From Brevundimonas sp. (lineage in GTDB: Bacteria > Pseudomonadota > Alphaproteobacteria > Caulobacterales > Caulobacteraceae): a stretch of DNA of 64,000 nucleotides. Below the pieces are notes generated by a model. It had not been told where the DNA came from. It searched no databases and saw only the letters and a list, made by a program, of their open reading frames with translations. Positions 10,009-18,530 of the stretch are shown in pieces (the stretch's first letter is position 1; each line of letters begins with the position of its first letter). Position numbers and translations under genes: made by a program. The DNA is taken from NCBI RefSeq assembly GCF_019636155.1, contig NZ_JAHBYB010000005.1:62001-126000 (forward strand), read 5' to 3'.

Positions 10009-12960
10009 ATGACTATCTGCACCCGAAGCCTGCTCGCCGGCGTCGCGCTCGTGCCTATCGCCGCCGTGGCCTTCGCCACTGACGCACAGGCCCAGACGGC
10101 CCGCGAGTTCAACATTTCCGGCGGTTCGTTGGACGCGGCGCTGATCGCCTATGCCAGGCAGGCGGATGTGCAGATGCTCTACACCGCCGACCTCGTCGCG
10201 GGCCTTCGCACGCCTGGCCTGAGCGGCCGCCATGAGCCGGACGCGGCGCTCGATCGCCTGCTCGCGGGGAGCGGTGTCGTCTGGTCTCGCAGTCGGCCTG
10301 GGGTGATCGTCCTGCGTCGTGCCGGCAGCCAGCAGGCAGCGATGGCAGACGCGACGCAGATCGACGACATCATCGTCACGGGGTCTCTTCTGCGCGGCCC
10401 GGGAGAGTCGCCGTCGCCCGTGACCGTGATCTCACGGGCAGACCTAGACCGGCGCGGAGACGCCACGGTCGCCGACGCCCTCGTCCGGCTGCCCCAGTCC
10501 TATTCGGGGAACGCGACACCCAACAGTCTGCTGCTGGGCGCGGACTCGCTCGGGAGCAACACCTCGACGGCCATGGGTGTGAACCTGCGAGGCCTCGGGG
10601 CGGACGCGACCCTCGTTCTGGTCAACGGACGACGTCTTGCAGGGACCGGGATGAAGGGGGAGTTCGCCGATGTCTCGGCCATTCCCGGCGGCGCGGTGGA
10701 GCGCGTCGACGTGCTGCTCGACGGTGCCTCCGCTCTGTACGGATCGGACGCCGTGGCCGGGGTGGTGAACGTCATCCTTCGACGGAGCTACGAGGGCCAG
10801 GAAACGCGATTGCGAGCGTCCGCGGCCGAAGGCGGCGGCGAAGACCTTCTGGCGTCCCATCTTTTCGGCACGCGGTGGGAGACCGGCTCGGCGCTCCTGT
10901 CCTACGAATATCAGCACCAGTCGGCGCTGAACTCGGCGGACCGCGACTACACCGCCACGGGCGATCTAAGGCCCTGGGGCGGCACGGATCGCCGCAGCTT
11001 CTACGGGCCGCCCGGCAGCATCGTCGTATTCGACGCGTCTCGCGGCGCCTATCGCAGCACCTATGCGATCCGGCCCGGTCCCGACGGCACGGCGCGCACG
11101 CCGTCGGACTTCGAGGCGGGCGGCGCCAACCTCGGCAATCGTCGGGCCGACGTCGACATCCTCCCGCTCCAGGAGCGCCACAGCGCCTATGCGAGCGTCC
11201 GCCAAGAATTCGGTTCGCACATCGAAGTGTCCGCCGACGCCCGCTTCAGCCGGCGGACGTTCGAGTACGCCAACCTCGCGCCCGTGAGCATTCTGACGGT
11301 CGGACGCAGCAACCCCTTCTTCGTCTCTCCGACCGGTTCGGCTTCCCATCTGATCGCCTACAACTTCATCGGCGACCTCGGTCCGACCGAGAGTTACGGA
11401 ATGTCGCGCAGCCTCGGCGGGACCGCCGGGATCGAGATCGCGCTTCCGAGGGACTGGACGCTGGAAGCCTACGGCGCCTTCGCCGAGGAGCTCAGCGAAG
11501 GCGGGACGAACAACCAGCTCAACAGCACCTTCCTCGCCGAAGCGCTGGGCAACGCCGTCGACAATCCGGCGACCTCTTACAGCGCCCTCCGGGACGGATA
11601 CTTCAATCCCTTCGGGTCGGGCGGGGCCAACGGCGACGCGGTTCTGGATTTCATCTCGCAGGGCTACACCTGGTCCCGCTACCGCAGCCGTATCAGCTCC
11701 GCCAATCTGATGCTGGACGGCTCGCTCCTGAGCCTGCCGGGCGGCGAGCTCCGGATTGCGGTCGGCGCTTCGTTCCGGCGCGAGGAGTTCAACCGTCGCA
11801 GCCAGAACTTCGCTTCGGGCCTAGCGCCGGTCATCACCATCGGCGACCCCCAGGTCCGCGACATCGGCGCCGTCTTCATGGAAGTGCGAGCGCCGCTGGT
11901 GGGCGAAGGCAATGCGCTGCCCGGGATCAAGCGTCTGGAGCTCACCCTGGCCGGGCGTGCGGAGGACTATGACGACGTCGGCACGACCTCCAATCCCAAG
12001 GTCGGCCTGATTTGGCAGCCCTCGGACCCGTTTACGGTTCGCGCCAGCTGGGGGACGTCCTTTCGCGCCCCCGCCCTCACCGAAGTGTTCGATCGGGTCC
12101 AGCTCGGTCCCCTGACGGTGTCGGACTCCGGGGTCAGCCGCGTGGCGATCCTGCAGTCCGGCGGCAACACCGACCTCGAACCGGAAACGGCCGAAAGCCT
12201 CACCTTCGGAGTGGAATGGGCGCCCCGGCCCGGCATGCGCTTCAGCGCGGGCTATTTCGACATCCGCTTCGAGAACAAGATCGGTCGACCGGCGCTGGAG
12301 AACATCACCAGCATCCTCGTCGATCCGAGCCTGTCGCCCTTCGTCACCCGTCTCACGCCGGGGAATGCGGCCGATCTGGCCCGCGTCCAGGCCTTCCTCG
12401 CCGACCCGCGTTTCGTCTCGCCGACCCTCTATCCGGCCTCGTCCTACTCGGTGATCCTCGACGGCCGATGGGCCAACACCGGCGAACTGAACGTCGAAGG
12501 CATCGATCTGGCGGGCAGCTACGATTTCGACGTCGGCGACAACAGCTTCGGCCTCTCCCTGTCAGCCTCCTACCTCCTCGATTACAGCCGTCGGGTGACC
12601 CCGGTGGCCGTTCGCGAGGACGTTCTCGGGCTGGTCGGCTTCCCCGTCGATCTCCGCGCCCAGGCCGCAGCGACCTGGACGCGCGGGGACTGGTCGACGC
12701 GGATCGGCGTCAACCATGCCTCCGATTACCGCGACGCGGCGGGGCGGACCATCGACGCCTTCACGACCGCCGATCTTCAGCTGCGCTGGGCGGGGGGCGG
12801 GACCGGATTGGCCGAGGGCGTCGAGGTCGCCCTGACGATCCAGAACGTCTTCGACGCGAATCCGCCGTTCTACGACTCCCCTCAGGGCTTCGGCTTCGAC
12901 CCGGGGCAGGCGGGTCCGCTTGGCCGGGTCGCGGCATTCCAGCTCATCAAGCGCTGGTAG
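10009..12960 (+). CDS. TonB-dependent outer-membrane receptor with STN signalling domain
   Basis: A 983-residue receptor. It has a signal peptide (residues 1 to about 29, ending ATDAQAQ) and then an STN domain at about 33-105 (EFNISGGSLDAALIAYARQA, RLLAGSGVVW). The TonB box/plug region follows (DDIIVTGSLLRGPGESPSPV, VADALVRLPQ, NLRGLGADATLVLVNGRRL, IERVDVL-like AVERVDVLLDGASALYGSDA). The rest is a 22-strand-type barrel ending in an aromatic residue (QLIKRW), as expected for outer-membrane proteins. In isopeptidase-type lasso clusters such receptors are thought to import the lasso peptide, since these clusters lack an ABC exporter; this is established by context in related clusters and inferred here. 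The STN domain couples it to the FecR/sigma pair just upstream. The isopeptidase gene follows 6 bases later. Confidence 0.9.
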   Translation: MTICTRSLLAGVALVPIAAVAFATDAQAQTAREFNISGGSLDAALIAYARQADVQMLYTADLVAGLRTPGLSGRHEPDAALDRLLAGSGVVWSRSRPGVIVLRRAGSQQAAMADATQIDDIIVTGSLLRGPGESPSPVTVISRADLDRRGDATVADALVRLPQSYSGNATPNSLLLGADSLGSNTSTAMGVNLRGLGADATLVLVNGRRLAGTGMKGEFADVSAIPGGAVERVDVLLDGASALYGSDAVAGVVNVILRRSYEGQETRLRASAAEGGGEDLLASHLFGTRWETGSALLSYEYQHQSALNSADRDYTATGDLRPWGGTDRRSFYGPPGSIVVFDASRGAYRSTYAIRPGPDGTARTPSDFEAGGANLGNRRADVDILPLQERHSAYASVRQEFGSHIEVSADARFSRRTFEYANLAPVSILTVGRSNPFFVSPTGSASHLIAYNFIGDLGPTESYGMSRSLGGTAGIEIALPRDWTLEAYGAFAEELSEGGTNNQLNSTFLAEALGNAVDNPATSYSALRDGYFNPFGSGGANGDAVLDFISQGYTWSRYRSRISSANLMLDGSLLSLPGGELRIAVGASFRREEFNRRSQNFASGLAPVITIGDPQVRDIGAVFMEVRAPLVGEGNALPGIKRLELTLAGRAEDYDDVGTTSNPKVGLIWQPSDPFTVRASWGTSFRAPALTEVFDRVQLGPLTVSDSGVSRVAILQSGGNTDLEPETAESLTFGVEWAPRPGMRFSAGYFDIRFENKIGRPALENITSILVDPSLSPFVTRLTPGNAADLARVQAFLADPRFVSPTLYPASSYSVILDGRWANTGELNVEGIDLAGSYDFDVGDNSFGLSLSASYLLDYSRRVTPVAVREDVLGLVGFPVDLRAQAAATWTRGDWSTRIGVNHASDYRDAAGRTIDAFTTADLQLRWAGGGTGLAEGVEVALTIQNVFDANPPFYDSPQGFGFDPGQAGPLGRVAAFQLIKRW

Positions 12961-12966
12961 GACGCC

Positions 12967-15570
12967 ATGTCACAAGCCGCTTCGAGCGGACGCCAGAGGG
13001 CGTCCGCGGGACGCCGTGCGCGCTCGCGCGTCCTCGTGGCCGCCTCGGCCTTCGCCCTGATGTCGGGCGCGGGTTGGGGCGCCGCCGCGCAGGTCCCGCA
13101 AAACGCTCTGACGGGCGCTGACGCCGCCACCGGGTCCCGCTCGCTCGTGATACACGGTCGTCCATACCGAACGGACGACATGCTCGCGGCGGAGTCCTTC
13201 GGCAACGCCACCATCGATCCGACGGGGCGGTGGGCGGTGTTCGAACAACGCGCGCCTTACGACCAGGCGACGTCGTTCGAGTTCGGACTTCGCAATCCGT
13301 GGACGGTGAGCCGCCTGAGAGTGGTGGATCTCGCCTCGGACCGGCCCGCTGAGAACCTGCTGCGGCCCGAGGAGAGGGAGGGCCACGTCCTTGGACCCTG
13401 GTCGCCGTCTGGGCGCAGACTCCTGATCTTCCGCCTCAGAGATCACCGATGGCAAGCCGGGGTCATCGAGATGGCGGATCGCACGGTCCGCTGGTTTCCC
13501 CTGTCGCCCGAGCTCTCTGTCTTCGGGGAGGCGGCGCAGTGGCGTTCCGACGATGAGCTCGTGCTGCTGGTGAGACCCGACGGATCGTTGCCGCAATGGC
13601 TGGCCAGCGGCGGGCGAGGCCGACGGGCGCTTGAGGCGCGCTGGCGTGCCACGGACCTCGGTGGACCGGCGCAACGAACCACCCTCGGCAGCGGCGCCTT
13701 CGCCGAGGACATGCCCCGGCCTCCCCAGAACGAGGCGATCAGACTCGATGTTCGTTCCGGCATCGCCACCCCGCTTGCCGCGGGCTGGTTCTACGACCTC
13801 GAGCTCTCCCCGGACGGAGATCACCTGGCGCTGGTCGAGACCACCACAGCGGCGACATTCGATCCGACAACAGCGTTCGAGCCGCAGGCCATCGATCGAG
13901 AGCGAAGGCTTCGGGTCGCCGACCTGCGGACGGGCGCCGTGACCTCGCCGCTGGGCGAGGCCGATGTCGCGCCGAGCCTGCTGACCTGGTCACCGGCCTC
14001 GGACCGCCTGCTGGTGTGGGCGCGCGGCGCCGAAGGATGGGAGGCCGGTGACCTTCTCGGCGTCGACCCGGACGGTGAAGCCGCGCAGCGCTACGATCTC
14101 GACGGCCTCAGGCCCTACACCGGCGGCGGGGTGGCTGCATTCAACAGCGTCTATGCGGACTGGCTGGGCGACCGGCCTGTCCTCTTCGCCCACGCCCCGA
14201 CGGGCGAACGTAACGACTGGCACCGGCTCGGACGCGAGGGCGCCGTCAACCTGACGGCGGCGCTCGGTCCGCCGTCCGTCGATATCGGGGCCATCGATGG
14301 GGAGCGGCTGTTGCTGGTCGCGGGAGGCCGCCCCTGGGCCGTGACCGTCTCCGGCGAAGCCGTGCCGATGGTCGCTCCACCCGGCGTCGTCACCGGCTTC
14401 GACGGCGCGGGCTATCTGGAGTCGCAGCGACGCCAGCGGAACTCTCCACCCCGGCGGGGCTGGATGGCGGTACGCCTGTCCAGTGGGGCGATCGTCCGCC
14501 CGGACCTCGATCCTGACGTGACAGCGACGGGCGACGCCATCGTCTCCGGCGTCTACGCCGGCGCCGACGGCGTCATCGTGCGCACCGTGAACAACGGGGT
14601 CCAGACCTTGCGCCTTCAGCAGCCGGGTCGGCCTGACCGGACGATGTCGACGATCAACGACTGGATGGGAGAGATCGACTTCCCCGAGCCCGAACGGGTC
14701 CGCCATCGGGGGGCGGACGGCGTAGAGCGGATCAGTTGGCTCTATCGCCCCCGGCAGTGGCGAGGGGAGAAGACGCCTCTGGTCGTTCTCTCCTATCCAG
14801 GCGGCCCTGCGGCCGCGCCGTCGGAGCCCGCCGCGCTGAACGCCTGGGCCAACCCCCAGCTTGTCGTCTCCGGCGGATATGCGGTGCTGATCCCGATCTT
14901 GCCCCTCGACCGGCAGAAGGAGCCTGCGGAGGACTACGCCGAGGACGTCCTGGCGGTGGTCGACGTCGCCCTCGCCCAGTACCCGGATCTGGACCCGGAC
15001 CGCGTCGCGCACTGGGGACACAGTTTCGGCGGCTATGTCGGGTTGGTCGCCGCCACGCAGACGGACCGGTTCAAGGCCATCATCTCCGTTGCGGGCCTGT
15101 CTGATCTTGCGACCGCCTGGGGCGAGTTCTCACCCGCCAACCGGGACAATCCGGAGTTCGGACTCTCCCTACGTCAGCGCATCGGTTGGGCCGAGGAAAG
15201 CCAGGGGCGAATGCGCGCGCCGCCCTGGACCGCGCCGGACCGCTATGTCCGGAACAGCCCCCTGTTCGCCGCAAACCGGATCTCGGCGCCGGTACTCCTC
15301 GTTCACGGTGACCGCGATCTTCTGCCGAGCACCCAGTCCGAGATCATGTTCTCGGCGCTCTGGCGGCAGAACAAGGATGTGCGGCTTCTCACCTACTGGG
15401 GTGAAGGCCATCACCTCTGGAGCCCGGACAATATCCGGGATCTCTACGCGGAGATCCTGGCCTTCCTCGACCGCACCCTCGGCTCGGGCGAAGCCCCGCC
15501 GGTCCTCAGACCCCAGCCCCGATCGCCTCCCAGCGCCGGACCCAGCTCTCCGTCACGGCCGCCATCGTGA
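12967..15570 (+). CDS. Lasso peptide isopeptidase, S9 prolyl oligopeptidase family
   Basis: An 867-residue secreted serine hydrolase of the AtxE type. A basic N-terminus and hydrophobic stretch (VLVAASAFALMSGAGWGAAA) form a signal peptide of about 41 residues. An N-terminal beta-propeller follows, then a C-terminal alpha/beta-hydrolase domain. The nucleophile is Ser686 in GHSFGGYVG, the acid is probably Asp784 in HGDRDLLPS, and the base is His815 or His816 in GEGHHLW. Family enzymes cut the isopeptide bond of the cognate lasso peptide and linearise it. The gene sits directly behind the receptor, so import followed by linearisation is the expected pathway. Its last 65 bases overlap, tail to tail, the cyclase gene on the other strand; the proline/serine-rich C-terminal tail is the overlapping part. 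Confidence 0.9.
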   Translation: MSQAASSGRQRASAGRRARSRVLVAASAFALMSGAGWGAAAQVPQNALTGADAATGSRSLVIHGRPYRTDDMLAAESFGNATIDPTGRWAVFEQRAPYDQATSFEFGLRNPWTVSRLRVVDLASDRPAENLLRPEEREGHVLGPWSPSGRRLLIFRLRDHRWQAGVIEMADRTVRWFPLSPELSVFGEAAQWRSDDELVLLVRPDGSLPQWLASGGRGRRALEARWRATDLGGPAQRTTLGSGAFAEDMPRPPQNEAIRLDVRSGIATPLAAGWFYDLELSPDGDHLALVETTTAATFDPTTAFEPQAIDRERRLRVADLRTGAVTSPLGEADVAPSLLTWSPASDRLLVWARGAEGWEAGDLLGVDPDGEAAQRYDLDGLRPYTGGGVAAFNSVYADWLGDRPVLFAHAPTGERNDWHRLGREGAVNLTAALGPPSVDIGAIDGERLLLVAGGRPWAVTVSGEAVPMVAPPGVVTGFDGAGYLESQRRQRNSPPRRGWMAVRLSSGAIVRPDLDPDVTATGDAIVSGVYAGADGVIVRTVNNGVQTLRLQQPGRPDRTMSTINDWMGEIDFPEPERVRHRGADGVERISWLYRPRQWRGEKTPLVVLSYPGGPAAAPSEPAALNAWANPQLVVSGGYAVLIPILPLDRQKEPAEDYAEDVLAVVDVALAQYPDLDPDRVAHWGHSFGGYVGLVAATQTDRFKAIISVAGLSDLATAWGEFSPANRDNPEFGLSLRQRIGWAEESQGRMRAPPWTAPDRYVRNSPLFAANRISAPVLLVHGDRDLLPSTQSEIMFSALWRQNKDVRLLTYWGEGHHLWSPDNIRDLYAEILAFLDRTLGSGEAPPVLRPQPRSPPSAGPSSPSRPPS

Positions 15571-17266
15571 AGTCCGGTACGCTGCCTTTCCAGAGCAGAC
15601 GGTCAGGGTCAAGGAGGGCTTCCGTGCGACTGCGGTCGATAAGGCCGCGCGCGGCGAGGCGCCCCTCCAGCAGGTGGTCTCGCAGAAAAGGGATGCTCGC
15701 CGCCGCCTGACGGCCGAAGTAGGCGGTCATCTCGCCCTTGGATCGCCTATGCAGGATTTCGGGCGGCAGCCTGTCGGCGAAGGCGGCGCGGGCCAGCCTG
15801 CGGTCGGCCCGGCCGTCGTCGGTGAGGAGGGGGACGGACAATCCGAGCGCCAGTTCGACGACGGGCTGGGCGAGAAGCGGATGGATCAGGTCGGCAACCT
15901 CCGTCCGGCGGCACTGGCCTTGATAGGCCAGGCCCGCCGCCACGGACTCGATCTGCAGACGTTTGGCCGGCGGGATCGTCTCCAGTCCGCGCAGCCACGG
16001 ATGCAGAGCCGCTTCTGCATCGTGCGCAATGCTCTCCGGATTGAAGATCGACAGCATCCGCGCCGACCGGTCGAGCGGAGCACGTCGCGGCGTGCTCAGG
16101 GCGGTACGCAGAAGGGACCAGGTCGATCGGCGTGTCCAGCGCGCCAGTTGTGGCAATGCGGGGCTGAAGACGGCGCCGAGGCCGCGCTCGCGAAGGACGT
16201 CGGTGAAAATTTCCGGGACTCCCATCTGGAAGAAGACCCCGTCGCCGCCCTTCCCGGTCAGGAGGGCGTCGACGCCGGCCTCCCGGCAGGCGTCCGCGAC
16301 TGCCGTGTCGAATGAGTAGTCCCTGCCGTTCACCCCGGTTCTGGGACCTCGGGCGGTGACGTCGAAGCCTTCGGTCGTCATCGGCCTGATCGCCCGCTGG
16401 ACGCAGTGCGGTTCGAAGCCGAGACGATCCCCGAGGGCTCGAACGAACCGGCGCTCGTCGCCCTCCGCGAACGGACCGAACATGTTGAACCACAGGTGCG
16501 GCGTTGCCCCGCCGGCCTGAAAGGCGCCGGCGACGATTGCGGAATCAAGCCCGCCGGACACTTCGATCCCCGGCCGCACGATGACGTCGGCGAAGCCGGC
16601 CAAGCAGCTGTCGATCCGCTCCCGCAGTCGCGCTGCGGCCTCGCGCGGATCAGAGGTGACCGAGCCGCTGAAGTCGGCTGGGCGCCAGAGCGGGGTGCTT
16701 CGTCGGGCGTTGAGGTCGGTCAGGTCGCCCGCCTCGGCGACCCGGATTCCGACCAGCGGGCTGGCCGCGGTCGCATTGATGGGGTCGCGGAGAATACCGC
16801 CCACGACGTCCCAATCGAGCTGAACGGGCGGCGCGGCCAGTTTCATAAGCCAGTCGGAAAGTTCTGACGTGACGACCTGGATCCCTTCGCGTCTCCACGC
16901 CGCACACTCGTGGGCGCCGGATGGATCGCGAAGGATCTGACGGACCTGGCCTCGCGGCGTCCGGAACATCGCGATGTACCGTCCCCAGTATCGCCGGATC
17001 AGGGCGCGGGCGCGGTCGGCGTCTTCGCCGTGCGTCGCGATAGGGGTTCGGTCGCCGTCGAGGGCATCGAACAGGTCGCCGAGGACGAGCAGATGCTCAC
17101 CGGCGGGATGGTGCATTGCCGGGGGCCTCGGACCTCGCGTGCCGAGCCACGCCTGCTCCATGACCTGGACCGGAGCGAACCCCCGCGCCTGAGCCTCGGC
17201 CACAAGACTTTCTGCGAGGTCGAGATTGCTGGTGTCCGACCAGGCGAGATGCAGAAAATGCCCCAC
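15506..17266 (-). CDS. Lasso peptide cyclase, asparagine-synthetase-like (C protein)
   Basis: A 586-residue ATP-dependent macrolactam synthetase. The PP-loop EVSGGLDSAIV (SGGLDS at residues 237-242) marks the ATP-binding domain that adenylates the acceptor Glu/Asp side chain of the core peptide. The N-terminal 200 residues are the degenerate glutaminase-like domain typical of lasso C proteins, with no N-terminal Cys. A second conserved stretch, DALLTGKGGDGVF, fits the asparagine synthetase fold. The GTG at 17266 is preferred: it begins 1 base after the stop of the B gene, so the two are translationally coupled, while upstream in-frame sequence is the shadow of B. Its product should close the ring between Gly1 and Glu9 of both precursors. 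Confidence 0.9.
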   Translation of the reverse strand: MGHFLHLAWSDTSNLDLAESLVAEAQARGFAPVQVMEQAWLGTRGPRPPAMHHPAGEHLLVLGDLFDALDGDRTPIATHGEDADRARALIRRYWGRYIAMFRTPRGQVRQILRDPSGAHECAAWRREGIQVVTSELSDWLMKLAAPPVQLDWDVVGGILRDPINATAASPLVGIRVAEAGDLTDLNARRSTPLWRPADFSGSVTSDPREAAARLRERIDSCLAGFADVIVRPGIEVSGGLDSAIVAGAFQAGGATPHLWFNMFGPFAEGDERRFVRALGDRLGFEPHCVQRAIRPMTTEGFDVTARGPRTGVNGRDYSFDTAVADACREAGVDALLTGKGGDGVFFQMGVPEIFTDVLRERGLGAVFSPALPQLARWTRRSTWSLLRTALSTPRRAPLDRSARMLSIFNPESIAHDAEAALHPWLRGLETIPPAKRLQIESVAAGLAYQGQCRRTEVADLIHPLLAQPVVELALGLSVPLLTDDGRADRRLARAAFADRLPPEILHRRSKGEMTAYFGRQAAASIPFLRDHLLEGRLAARGLIDRSRTEALLDPDRLLWKGSVPDFTMAAVTESWVRRWEAIGAGV

Positions 17267-17267
17267 C

Positions 17268-17954
17268 TCAGACCACCATGATCGGGGTGTAGACGGCGAC
17301 CCGATCCGGCTCGTCGTCCAGCACCGCGTCGCCGATCTGCAGCCAGCAGTGGGCGGAGAACGGCCAGGTGCGAACCCCGAACACCCATCGCACGTCTCCG
17401 CCCGCGTCACGGATCAAGGTTCGCAGGAGGTGCGCCCTGTAGAGGCAGGCGCCCTGTCCCGGCGCCCACGGCAGGAGGCGCACGAAAACAGCCGTCAGAC
17501 GGGCGACCTCCTCTTCGGACAGGCTCGAGGAGGGGGAGTGCCGGCGGTGCGTGGCGAGCAGTTTCGCGAGGGATCGGGATTCGAATTTCCGTCCCTCGCG
17601 CCACCAGGACCACCAGAACCTTGTGGTCGCGACCACATCCATCGCGGGCGACAGCGGCAAGGGCAGGGCTCGGGTCGGCGCCGGCGGCGCGACGGCCCGG
17701 CTATCGCCCGCAGGGCCGAGAAAGCCGCCGTCCCGAAGTTGCTCCAGAACGGGCTCGGGGGCGACGATGCGGTCGCCACAGACCTGTATCACCGCACCGG
17801 CGCCGGGCAGGCAGCTGTAGGCGTCCGTACGCTCATCGAGCACAATGACGTCCTCATCGACGACGGCGAAATGCAGATGCTCCGAAAGGTGGGCGACAGC
17901 GCCGTCCGGCCCAGAGGCGAGAGGTGCAGCGGGAGCGAAAACCTGGTTCTCCAT
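17268..17954 (-). CDS. Lasso peptide fused RRE-leader peptidase (B protein)
   Basis: A 228-residue fusion. Residues about 8-85 form a PqqD-like RiPP recognition element (HLHFAVVDEDVIVLDERTD, YSCLPGAGAV) that binds the precursor leader. Residues about 110-228 form a transglutaminase-like cysteine protease with Cys170 (GQGACLYRA), His202 (FSAHCWLQ) and Asp213 or 214 (DAVLDD) as the likely triad. It removes the leader after the conserved Thr at -2, as in other proteobacterial lasso systems. ATG 17954 (MENQVF) is chosen because it begins the RRE; the frame runs further upstream but there overlaps the precursor genes. No strong Shine-Dalgarno is visible. It lies 59 bases downstream of precursor gene 1, across a hairpin. 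Confidence 0.9.
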   Translation of the reverse strand: MENQVFAPAAPLASGPDGAVAHLSEHLHFAVVDEDVIVLDERTDAYSCLPGAGAVIQVCGDRIVAPEPVLEQLRDGGFLGPAGDSRAVAPPAPTRALPLPLSPAMDVVATTRFWWSWWREGRKFESRSLAKLLATHRRHSPSSSLSEEEVARLTAVFVRLLPWAPGQGACLYRAHLLRTLIRDAGGDVRWVFGVRTWPFSAHCWLQIGDAVLDDEPDRVAVYTPIMVV

Positions 17955-17974
17955 GGGGCACGCACGCGGCGGCT

Positions 17975-18006
17975 GGGGACGAGCGCCGCGAGAGGCGTCC
18001 GTCCCC
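17975..18006 (-). terminator. Hairpin between precursor 1 and B gene
   Basis: On the minus strand GGGGACG (18006-18000) pairs with CGTCCCC (17981-17975), with an inner CGCC/GGCG stem and a short loop. No T-run follows, so it looks like an attenuator or RNA-stabilising hairpin rather than a full terminator. It would set the excess of precursor over processing enzymes. Confidence 0.55.
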
Positions 18007-18013
18007 GAGGCCG

Positions 18014-18133
18014 TCAGGCCCCGCCGTCGTACGGCATTTCCTCGTGTTCGAGGGGCGGGCCGATCACCGCGCCCCTCGTCAGAACAGTGACGGGACCGAG
18101 GTCGATCAGTCGGATCTGAGCGATGCCAGTCAT
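18014..18133 (-). CDS. Lasso peptide precursor 1 (39 aa)
   Basis: A 39-codon gene missed by length cut-offs. ATG 18133 has TGGAGG 5 bases upstream (TGGAGGCTCTC). The leader is residues 1-20 and ends in Leu-Thr-Arg, with the conserved Thr at -2. The predicted core is GAVIGPPLEHEEMPYDGGA (19 residues): Gly1 amine joined to the Glu9 side chain gives a 9-residue ring GAVIGPPLE, followed by a 10-residue loop/tail containing Tyr15. The ring pattern GA-x-x-G-x-x-L-E recalls caulosegnin III of Caulobacter segnis as I remember it. Without Cys, it would be a class II lasso peptide. It lies upstream of, and on the same strand as, the B and C genes. Core start and ring residue are inferred from the family rule, not measured. 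Confidence 0.88.
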   Translation of the reverse strand: MTGIAQIRLIDLGPVTVLTRGAVIGPPLEHEEMPYDGGA

Positions 18134-18201
18134 GAGAGCCTCCAGGTTGTGAGGCCGCAGGATTGCGACAGCCTATGGAGCCGCTCCGAAGCCGGCGGTC
18201 G

Positions 18202-18224
18202 CAATCTATATCTGTCGTGTATTT
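18202..18224 (-). promoter_or_regulatory. Conserved promoter block of precursor 1
   Basis: A 23-bp block, identical to the one at 18531-18553, ends 69 bases from the precursor start in both cases. Read on the minus strand its core is ACACGACAGATATAGATTG. TATAGATT partly fits the Caulobacter housekeeping -10 (GCTANAWC). The -35 is less clear in this copy (CTCAAAT against TTGAAAT in the other). Confidence 0.55.
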
Positions 18225-18308
18225 GAGCCTTGTCGATCGGACAGGAGCGAATGCACAAACGTCGCCGCGACGGCTGTCGGGCGACCGGTCATCCTCAATG
18301 TGGGGCAA

Positions 18309-18334
18309 GACGAGCGCCGCGAACGACGCTCGTC
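18309..18334 (-). terminator. Hairpin downstream of precursor 2
   Basis: GACGAGCG (18309-18316) and CGCTCGTC (18327-18334) are perfect inverted repeats, forming an 8-bp stem directly after the precursor 2 stop. It is the counterpart of the hairpin after precursor 1. It lacks a clear T-run, so it may limit rather than stop transcription into precursor 1. Confidence 0.5.
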
Positions 18335-18342
18335 CCGGGCGA

Positions 18343-18462
18343 TCAGGCCACGCCGTCGAACGGCGTCTCTTCGATCTCCAGCGGCGGCCCGACGATGGCG
18401 CCCCGGGTGAGGGCGGTGACGGGTCCGAAGCCGATCAGTCGGATCTGAACGGTGCTGGTCAT
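18343..18462 (-). CDS. Lasso peptide precursor 2 (39 aa)
   Basis: A second 39-codon precursor gene. ATG 18462 has TGGAGG 5 bases upstream (TGGAGGCTACC). The leader (residues 1-20) differs from precursor 1 at few positions and also ends in Leu-Thr-Arg with Thr at -2. The predicted core is GAIVGPPLEIEETPFDGVA (19 residues), giving a Gly1-Glu9 ring GAIVGPPLE. Compared with precursor 1, ring residues 3 and 4 are swapped Val/Ile, and the tail has Ile10, Thr13, Phe15 and Val18 in place of His, Met, Tyr and Gly. It has its own copy of the promoter block and its own downstream hairpin, so it can be expressed independently. It shares the single set of B and C enzymes. Confidence 0.88.
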   Translation of the reverse strand: MTSTVQIRLIGFGPVTALTRGAIVGPPLEIEETPFDGVA

Positions 18463-18530
18463 GGTAGCCTCCATTCGCAAGTCGCCGCGGATTGCGGCAG
18501 GTCATGGAGCGCCCGCGGTGACCCCAGCGG

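Noticed and set aside
10875-13121. Long plus-strand open frames of 365 and 369 codons overlapping the receptor gene
   Set aside because: Arg/Pro/Gly-rich shadow frames of the TonB receptor in GC-rich DNA; no domain character.
13990-15021. 343-codon minus-strand frame opposite the isopeptidase
   Set aside because: Antisense shadow; the plus frame has signal peptide, catalytic Ser/Asp/His and correct length.
17955-18308. N-terminal extension of the lasso B protein
   Set aside because: It is coded by DNA that also contains precursor 1; the RRE domain begins at the ATG 17954.
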